In this document: piece by piece, positions 57,780-64,000 of the stretch
Layout: each line of letters begins with the position of its first letter
Position numbering within the stretch: position 1 is the stretch's first letter
Source: CADCUY01 sp964242735
Lineage (GTDB): Bacteria > Actinomycetota > Actinomycetes > Actinomycetales > Quadrisphaeraceae
Direction of reading: 5' to 3'
NCBI GenBank assembly: GCA_964242735.1
Contig: CAXTAK010000003.1
Coordinates: forward strand, 1-64,000
Length of the DNA: 64,000 bases
Made by a program: the position numbers and the translations under genes
The notes under the pieces: model-generated
Seen by the model: the letters and a program-made list of their open reading frames with translations, nothing else
Database searches by the model: none
What the model was told of the DNA's origin: nothing

Positions 57780-60137
57780 CTATCGCGCCGCGTCCACCGA
57801 CGCGGCAGCTGGTGACGTCGCGACGACCCCGCGGTGGCGCGCCCGCCACCAGGCGACCAGCGCCTCCGACGTCATAGGACGCGCCAGGTGGTACCCCTGC
57901 GCGAAGTGCGCCCCGGCCCGGCGGGCGACGTCGAGGTCCGCCTCGTCCTCGATGCCCTCCACGAGCAGCCTGCGCCCCAGCGCGGTGACGAACGAGCCCA
58001 CGGCCAACACCAGGTCGAGGGGGTCGAGCATCGCCGGGTGCGGCTGCGCCGGCGCCACCGACGGCAGCAGCGACCGGTCGAGCTTGACGATGTTCGCGGG
58101 CCACCGGCGCAGGTACCCCACCGAGGCGTGCCCGGCGCCGAAGTCGTCGAGGGCCACGAACGCCCCGGCTTCACGCAGCGCGAGCAGGTCGGCGACGACC
58201 GCGGCGTCGGACTCGAGCTCGTCGTGCTCGGTGATCTCCAGCGCCAGGCGCTCGGGGCCGACCCCCGCTTCCGCGCACGCAGCGAGCACCGAGGCGCACA
58301 GCCCGGGCCCGCGCATGCTGTCGCGCCCGAGGTTCACGCCCATCCGGGCCACGTCGACGCCCAGCGCGTCCCACGCGGCGAGCTGGTGCAGGGCCTGGTG
58401 CAGCACCACGCGGTCGAGGGCGGCGCCCAGGCCCGCGGCCTCGACGAGCGGCAGGAAGTCCCCCGGGGGCACCAGTCCGCGCTCCGGGTGCTCCCAGCGC
58501 ACGAGGGCCTCGGCACCGTCGGCGAGCCCCGTGACCAGGTCCACCACCGGCTGGTAGTGGACGACGAGGCGCCCCGCGCCGTCCGCGCTGCCGGCGCGCT
58601 CCCCGACGTCGAGCCCCTCAGGGCACAGCCCGGCGCCGTCGGCCCCAGCGCCAGACCCGCCGGTCCCAGCTCCGCCGCCGTCGCCGAGCAGGGTGCGCAG
58701 CTCGCGCTGCAGCAGCAGCGGGCCGAGCACCTCCTCGCGCAGCTCCGCGGTGTACCGCAGCCCCGCGCCGCCGCCGCGGGCCTTCGCCGCGCGCATCGCG
58801 AGGTCGGCGCAGGCGAGCGCCTCACGGGAGGTGCCGGGGCCGAGCAGGTCGGCGACTCCGACGCTGACCGTGAGGGCCAGCGCGCTCCCGCGCACCACGA
58901 GCGGGGTGTCGACGGCGGCGGCGGCCGCGGCGGCCACCGTGTCACCGGTGGTGCCCTGCAGGTCCGGCACGAGCAGCAGCACCTCGTCGCCGCCGAGCCG
59001 GGCGACGACCGATCCGCGCGGCATGCGCTGCACGAGGCGGTCGAGCACCGCGCGCAGCAGCGCGTCACCGACGTCCTGCCCGTGGTGGCGGTTGACCTCG
59101 GTGAAGTCGTCGATGTCGAGCAGACCCACCCAGGTGGGGCGGCCCTCGGCGTGCAGCGCGTCGAGGCGGCGCAGCCCACCGCGCCGCCCGAGACCCCCGG
59201 TGAGCACGTCGGTGTCGGCCCGGCGCTCCGCGTCGGCGACGAGCCCCAGCGCGCGCACGAGGCCCAGCAGCGTCAGCGCCGCACCCGCCCCGATCAGCAC
59301 GGGCGCGGGCAGCGCGGCGTGGGGCACCGCCAGCCCCACGACCCACGCCAGCACCGGCGCCAGGCTGAGCGGCAGCGCCACGACCAGGCGGACGGCACCG
59401 GAGCGCATCACCGGCACCCGCTCCGCGCGACCGACCTCGGTCACCCCCGGGTGCAGGCCCGCTGCCGTGAGCAGGACCCCGCCGAGCACGGCCAGCAGCT
59501 GCATCGGATCAGCGGGCGAGCCGAGCTCCACGCCGCGCACCGCGGCTGTGTAGTTCCAGGAGACCAGGAGGGCGCACCCGGCGAGCACGAGCACCGCCGC
59601 CGGGCGGGTGCCGCGACGGGTCAGCCAGAGCCAGCCGATGACCCCGAGGGCGACGACGTCCCACGCCGCGGCGGTGGCGGCCGGCGCCCCCGCACCGACC
59701 CGGAGGGCGGCGAGCGTGCTCTGCGCGACCGCGACCGCCAGGCCCACCGCGACGGTGGCGACCTCGGCGAGCACCATCGGTCGGGACTCGCGGGGCCCCG
59801 AGCGCTGGTGCTGGGCCACCACGGGGGTGATCAGCGCCAGCCCGACCAGCTGGGAGGCGACGATGAAGCCGAGGCTGACCGCGTTGCCCGGGCCCACGGC
59901 CACCAGCAGGGTGCTGGAGGTGCCGGCGAGGGCGAGCACGGACACCACCCCCGCGCCGAGCCGGGTGCCCAGCTGCCCGCGGCGAGCGAGCACCACGGCG
60001 GCGAGCAGCGCCCCACCGAGCTGGGTCGCCGCCACCACCTCGCCGCCCCACGCGGGCCTGACCACGGCCAGCGCGGTCGCCGCTGCACCCATCACCAGCC
60101 ACCCGAGCAGCAGGCGCGTGCCGAGCAGCGGGTTCAC
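57780..60137 (-). CDS. membrane GGDEF-EAL protein (cyclic-di-GMP metabolism), second of a tandem pair
   Basis: 785 residues. About ten N-terminal transmembrane helices (residues 1-300) form a sensor region. The GGDEF domain has ARLGGDEVLLLV, with Val instead of Phe at the last position of the box, so cyclase activity is uncertain. The EAL domain is complete by eye: HYQPVVDL, AEALVRWEHPE, GVNLG, LEITEHDE, ALDDFGAGHASVGYL, IVKLDRSLL and LLVEGIEDEAD, so phosphodiesterase activity is likely. A Gly/Ala-rich linker joins them. GTG 60137 overlaps the stop of its paralogue (GTGA). Confidence 0.93.
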   Translation of the reverse strand: MNPLLGTRLLLGWLVMGAAATALAVVRPAWGGEVVAATQLGGALLAAVVLARRGQLGTRLGAGVVSVLALAGTSSTLLVAVGPGNAVSLGFIVASQLVGLALITPVVAQHQRSGPRESRPMVLAEVATVAVGLAVAVAQSTLAALRVGAGAPAATAAAWDVVALGVIGWLWLTRRGTRPAAVLVLAGCALLVSWNYTAAVRGVELGSPADPMQLLAVLGGVLLTAAGLHPGVTEVGRAERVPVMRSGAVRLVVALPLSLAPVLAWVVGLAVPHAALPAPVLIGAGAALTLLGLVRALGLVADAERRADTDVLTGGLGRRGGLRRLDALHAEGRPTWVGLLDIDDFTEVNRHHGQDVGDALLRAVLDRLVQRMPRGSVVARLGGDEVLLLVPDLQGTTGDTVAAAAAAAVDTPLVVRGSALALTVSVGVADLLGPGTSREALACADLAMRAAKARGGGAGLRYTAELREEVLGPLLLQRELRTLLGDGGGAGTGGSGAGADGAGLCPEGLDVGERAGSADGAGRLVVHYQPVVDLVTGLADGAEALVRWEHPERGLVPPGDFLPLVEAAGLGAALDRVVLHQALHQLAAWDALGVDVARMGVNLGRDSMRGPGLCASVLAACAEAGVGPERLALEITEHDELESDAAVVADLLALREAGAFVALDDFGAGHASVGYLRRWPANIVKLDRSLLPSVAPAQPHPAMLDPLDLVLAVGSFVTALGRRLLVEGIEDEADLDVARRAGAHFAQGYHLARPMTSEALVAWWRARHRGVVATSPAAASVDAAR

Positions 60138-62515
60138 CGCAGCCCCCCGGCGACCGGCTCGGTCGCCACGGGCGCGGCGGCGCCAGCGTCCTGCAGGTCG
60201 GACAGCGCGGGGACGGGCAGCGGGGGTCTCGGCCGCGTGCGCCCGCGCCACCAGGTGGCCAGCTCCGCCGCGGGCAGCGGCCGCGAGTACAGCCACCCCT
60301 GCCCGTAGCGCACGCCCACCGCGCGGACCGCCCGCTCGTCGTCCGCGGTCTCGATGCCCTCGGCGACCAGCGCGTGGCCGAGGGCCCCGGCCAGGGCAGC
60401 CACGCCGTCGAGGAGCTCGGCGGGGTCGTCGACGGCCTCGAAGGCGCCCTCCTCGATGGCCCGCGGCAGCAGCGAGCGGTCGAGCTTGATGACGTTGACC
60501 GGCCACCGCCGCAGGTAGCCGATGGAGGCGTACCCCGCGCCGAAGTCGTCCAGGGCGATGGTCACCCCGGCCTCGCGCAGCCGCAGCAGGCACTCGGCGG
60601 CGCTCCGGTCGGCCTGCAGCTCCTCGTGCTCGGTGATCTCCAGCAGCAGCCGGTCGTGGGTCACCCCGGCAGCGCGCAGGGCCGCTTCGACGTCCGGCCC
60701 CAGGGAGGGCGATCGCACGCTGGAGACGCCGAGGTTGACGGCCACGCGCGCCAGCCCCACCAGCCCCTCCCGGTCCCAGCTCACGAGCTGGTGCAGGGCC
60801 TGGTGGAGCACCCAGCGGTCGAGGACGTCGCCCAGCCCGGCCGCCTCGGCCAGCGGCAGGAAGGTGTCGGGGGGCACCAGGCCGCGCCGCGGGTGCTGCC
60901 AGCGCACGAGCGCCTCGACGCCGATCGGCTCACCGGTGACCAGGTCGAGCACGGGCTGGTAGTGGAGCACGAGCGACCCGACGTCCGCGGGGCCACCACC
61001 GACGCCGGGCCGACCGAGCACCCCGGACCCACGGGCGCCGGGCACACCGGGCCCACCGGGCACCCCGCCTCCGACGTTCAGCAGCTGGCGCAGCTCGCGC
61101 TGCACCTGCCCGACGCCGAGGACCTCCTCGCGCAGGGAGGGGTCGTAGGCCACCCAGCGGTCGCGGCCGCGGCGCTTGGCGACGTACATCGCGACGTCGG
61201 CGCACACCAGGGCCGCCGCCACGGACGTGGTCGGGCCCACCCGGGTGACCCCGACGCTGGCCGAGACGCGGACGGCCTCGCCCTCTCCGCGGAGCGCGAA
61301 GGGGTGGGCGAAGGCGCCCAGCACGCTGGTGGCGGCCTGCTCGGCCGTGCCCCCGCGCACCACGGCGACGAGCTCGTCACCGCCGAGGCGCGCGAGCGTG
61401 GCCTCGCGCGACAGGGTGGCCACCAGGCGGGCCCCGATGGCGACCAGCAGCGCGTCCCCCGCGTCGTGGCCGCGCTGGTCGTTGACGAGCTTGAAGTCGT
61501 CGAGGTCGATCAGGCACAGCCACCCGTGCTGCCAGGTCGCCACGACCGCGTCGAAGCGGCGCATGAGCCCGCCGCGGCCGAGCAGCCCGGTGAGGGCGTC
61601 GAGCTCCGCGGCACGCTCCACCTCGACCAGCATCCGCAGCGCCCGCGACAGGGCGAGGCCGGTGATGGCGAAGGCCGACACGTGCACCGTCCAGTCGGGC
61701 AGGGCGGTGGCGGGCCACAACAACCCGCTCACCCACACGGCCAGGGGCGTACCCGCGGCGGGCAGCACCAGGTGCATGCGCGCGGAGCTCCTGCGCGCCC
61801 GCGCCGCGTCGATGCCCGCCTGCAGCTGCGGGTCCGACCCCGCCCACCAGAGGAGCAGGACCACCACCACCGCCAGGACCTGGGCGAGGTACCCGGCGGC
61901 GGTCACCGGCGCGCCCAGGACGTCGGTCACGTCGTGCACGGTGTACAGCGCGGCGGCGGCGAGGGCCTGGCGCACGGGCTGGGCGAGCCGCTCGCGCGAG
62001 AGCCAGAACCACAGCACCAGGGCCAGGCACACGACGTCCCCGCCGAGGGTCACCGCGCACAGCGCGGTCAGGCCGTGCACCGAGGCGGCGCGGACGACGG
62101 CGATCACGGCCATGCCGACACCGACGGCGACGAGCGCGACGTCGTTCCACGCGGGCGCCTCGCCCCGGGCGTCGGCCTGGCGCCGGTCCTGGCGGAAGAC
62201 GATGGGCGCGAGGACGGCGGCGCCGATCAGCTGCACGACCAGCACGACCACCCGGTCGGCGTCGGACCCGCTGACGAACGCCTCCACGGCGGCCTCGGTG
62301 GCCAGCAGCGCGAGGACGAGCGCGATCACCCACGGCAGCCACCCGGTGGAGCGGCCACGGACGACCACGACCGCGGCGACGACCAGCCCCACGAGCACCT
62401 GCACGACCGGGACGGCGACCTCGATGACGGCGAGCGGGAGCAGCAGCGTCAGCACCGCCGCCGCCGCGGCGGCGTGCAGGCGGGTGATCGCGCCCGAGGG
62501 CCGGCGGAGTACCAC
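60134..62515 (-). CDS. membrane GGDEF-EAL protein, first of a tandem pair
   Basis: 793 residues, same architecture and clear similarity to the following gene. About ten helices, then GGDEF as ARLGGDELVAVV with LIDLDDFKLVNDQRGHDAGD (metal and substrate residues present), then EAL as HYQPVLDL, VEALVRWQHPRRG, AVNLG, LEITEHEE, ALDDFGAGYASIGYLRRWP and VAEGIETADD. GGDEL is a common active variant, so both synthesis and hydrolysis of cyclic-di-GMP are possible. GTG 62515. Tandem duplication probably produced the pair; the membrane halves have diverged more than the EAL halves. Confidence 0.93.
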   Translation of the reverse strand: MVLRRPSGAITRLHAAAAAAVLTLLLPLAVIEVAVPVVQVLVGLVVAAVVVVRGRSTGWLPWVIALVLALLATEAAVEAFVSGSDADRVVVLVVQLIGAAVLAPIVFRQDRRQADARGEAPAWNDVALVAVGVGMAVIAVVRAASVHGLTALCAVTLGGDVVCLALVLWFWLSRERLAQPVRQALAAAALYTVHDVTDVLGAPVTAAGYLAQVLAVVVVLLLWWAGSDPQLQAGIDAARARRSSARMHLVLPAAGTPLAVWVSGLLWPATALPDWTVHVSAFAITGLALSRALRMLVEVERAAELDALTGLLGRGGLMRRFDAVVATWQHGWLCLIDLDDFKLVNDQRGHDAGDALLVAIGARLVATLSREATLARLGGDELVAVVRGGTAEQAATSVLGAFAHPFALRGEGEAVRVSASVGVTRVGPTTSVAAALVCADVAMYVAKRRGRDRWVAYDPSLREEVLGVGQVQRELRQLLNVGGGVPGGPGVPGARGSGVLGRPGVGGGPADVGSLVLHYQPVLDLVTGEPIGVEALVRWQHPRRGLVPPDTFLPLAEAAGLGDVLDRWVLHQALHQLVSWDREGLVGLARVAVNLGVSSVRSPSLGPDVEAALRAAGVTHDRLLLEITEHEELQADRSAAECLLRLREAGVTIALDDFGAGYASIGYLRRWPVNVIKLDRSLLPRAIEEGAFEAVDDPAELLDGVAALAGALGHALVAEGIETADDERAVRAVGVRYGQGWLYSRPLPAAELATWWRGRTRPRPPLPVPALSDLQDAGAAAPVATEPVAGGLR

Positions 62516-62593
62516 GGCCCCCCATCGGCAGGACCCTCGGGCGCCTTGACGCCGCCGCGCCAGCGGCTGCGAGGCGCCGCACCCGATCGGCCC

Positions 62594-63037
<444 letters not shown>

Positions 63038-63099
63038 CAGCGCCTCGTGCTCGCCGCCCGGCAGGGGGCCCCGGTCGAGACCCGAGCCGGGCGCGGGGC

Positions 63100-63729
63100 T
63101 CAGCGCAGGGCCTCGAGCAGCTCCACGAACCCGACGCGCTCGCCGAGCGCGGCCAGGGCGGTCGCGGGGTCGTTCCCCTCGGAGGTCTCGACGAGCTCCT
63201 CGGCCCCCAGTCCCACGTCGGCCAGCAGCGCGGCGTCCCCGGCCCAGCTGGGGCCGGCGATCACCGCCGTGCGGGCGTCGGCGTCGTCCGCGGAGCCCTG
63301 CTCCCGTCCGTCGCCACCGCTGGGGTCCCCGTCGTCACCGGTGGCGTCGCCGACCTCCCCGGTGGCGTCAGCGACCTCGGTGTCGTCGACGTCGTCGGCG
63401 GACCTCGCCGCACGAGCCCCCTCCGGGGTCGGGACGTCGTCGAAGACCTCCGCGAAGCGGCTGGCGCCGGCCGCCTCCAGGTCCGAGACGAACAGGCGCA
63501 CCCCGTCCCCGCCGGGGCGGGCGAGGGCGAACCACTCGTCCTCCCGCTCGAGCACCGCGATCACCAGTGCGCCCTCCTCGACGCTGTCGCTGGCGTCGCT
63601 GAGGGCGTCGGCGAGCGCGTCGACGTCCGCCACGTCGTCGAGGTCCACGTCGACCACCTGCCAGTCCGGCGGCGCGGGCGCCGTCGGGGTCGACGGGGTC
63701 GCCGCCAGCACCGCGGTGAAGTAGGCCAT
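63100..63729 (-). CDS. tRNA adenosine deaminase-associated protein
   Basis: 209 residues: YFTAVLAATPS at the start, EEGALVIAVLEREDEWFALA and RLFVSDLEAAGASRFAEVFD in the conserved core, and a C-terminal segment AALLADVGLGAEELVETSEG. This family is always next to tadA in actinomycetes; its function is unproven. Between core and C-terminus there is an acidic low-complexity insert of about 45 residues (DDVDDTEVADATGEVGDATG) encoded by imperfect DNA repeats. ATG 63729. Confidence 0.88.
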   Translation of the reverse strand: MAYFTAVLAATPSTPTAPAPPDWQVVDVDLDDVADVDALADALSDASDSVEEGALVIAVLEREDEWFALARPGGDGVRLFVSDLEAAGASRFAEVFDDVPTPEGARAARSADDVDDTEVADATGEVGDATGDDGDPSGGDGREQGSADDADARTAVIAGPSWAGDAALLADVGLGAEELVETSEGNDPATALAALGERVGFVELLEALR

Positions 63730-63826
63730 GGGCCCATCGTGGCGCAGGTCGCGGCGCAGGACCACGACATCCGCACACGCCCCCACCCGGACGGGTGCCG
63801 CTCGAGTGCTCGCTAGTGTCGCCGGC

Positions 63827-64000
63827 GTGGAGCTGCTCGTCGTCGACCACCCGCTCGTGGCGCACAAGCTCACGGCGCTGCGCGACGCCGCGACGGACAG
63901 CCCCACCTTCCGCCGCCTCACCGAGGAGCTCGTGACCCTCCTCGCCTACGAGGCGACGCGCGGGGTGCGGGTGGAGCCGGTGGAGGTCACCACCCCCGTG
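63827..64000 (+). CDS. upp: uracil phosphoribosyltransferase, 5' part
   Basis: The first 58 codons: ELLVVDHPLVAHKLTALRDA, then FRRLTEELVTLLAYEATRGV, the characteristic N-terminus of Upp, which makes UMP from uracil and PRPP. The gene runs off the end of the window. GTG 63827. Divergent from the tadA-associated gene, the order found in Streptomyces and other actinomycetes. Confidence 0.92.
   Translation, partial: MELLVVDHPLVAHKLTALRDAATDSPTFRRLTEELVTLLAYEATRGVRVEPVEVTTPV

Overview
The window is chromosomal DNA of a very high-GC actinomycete. The evidence is near-total G/C at third codon positions, frequent GTG starts, WhiB, SigK/RskA-type, BldG-like, MarP-like and Ssd/Tad proteins, and mycothiol-type ArsC. 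Gene order follows a block that, as I recall it, is conserved from Mycobacterium tuberculosis (about Rv3644c to Rv3683, then ask/asd, recR and dnaX) to Streptomyces. A member of the Kineosporiales (Kineococcus or Quadrisphaera-like) would fit, but no marker here fixes the genus. Two runs of exactly 100 N show that this is a scaffolded draft assembly.

Layout. 1-11.6 kb, minus strand: tRNA-Thr, a lipoprotein hydrolase, holB, an MFS-thymidylate kinase fusion, a SigK-type sigma factor with its RskA-type anti-sigma factor, topA and a large methyltransferase. 11.5-15.2 kb: a 41-bp tandem hairpin repeat, the proton-pumping pyrophosphatase hppA, and an RsbW-like/BldG-like pair divergent from a DEAD/DEAH helicase. 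18.5-23.7 kb: a compact Tad (Flp pilus-type) operon, ssd-tadA-tadB-tadC-DUF4244-tadE-tadG-like. 23.9-28 kb: an acetate uptake and activation operon (DUF485, actP, acs) behind a palindromic operator. 28.1-32.8 kb: a decayed VOC gene, a four-gene osmoprotectant ABC operon and a divergent IclR-type regulator. 33-45 kb: a holin-like membrane protein, an EphE-like hydrolase, marP-nudL-nth, crp, ridA with a small DUF4177 gene, two Get3/ArsA-like ATPases, whiB, ponA, yqeY and a metallophosphoesterase.

45-53 kb: tRNA-Pro, a Uma2 gene, lysC with an internal beta-subunit start and only a stub of asd behind it, a repeat-rich lysC upstream region containing the second N gap, a VSR-like protein, recR, dnaX, the SRP RNA and tRNA-Ser(GGA). 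53-57.4 kb: a VapB-like protein, a lactate-dehydrogenase-type FMN enzyme, and an arsenic island (arsM-aquaporin-arsC divergent from arsR). 57.6-64 kb: tRNA-Ser(CGA), two tandem membrane GGDEF-EAL proteins, tRNA adenosine deaminase with its partner protein, and the 5' end of upp.

The genes work mainly in DNA replication and repair, envelope and septum functions, carbon and osmolyte uptake, stress sigma control, arsenic detoxification and cyclic-di-GMP signalling. Sixteen adjacent gene pairs overlap by exactly four bases (GTGA or ATGA), so translational coupling is the norm. I found no convincing unknown multi-gene system. The strongest unexplained signals are repeats: alternative 21-bp pairings upstream of lysC, three 41-bp hairpin units behind hppA, and an 11-bp tandem repeat before the holin-like gene. 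Both N gaps look like artefacts, because the flanking contig ends repeat the same 34 and 55 bases.
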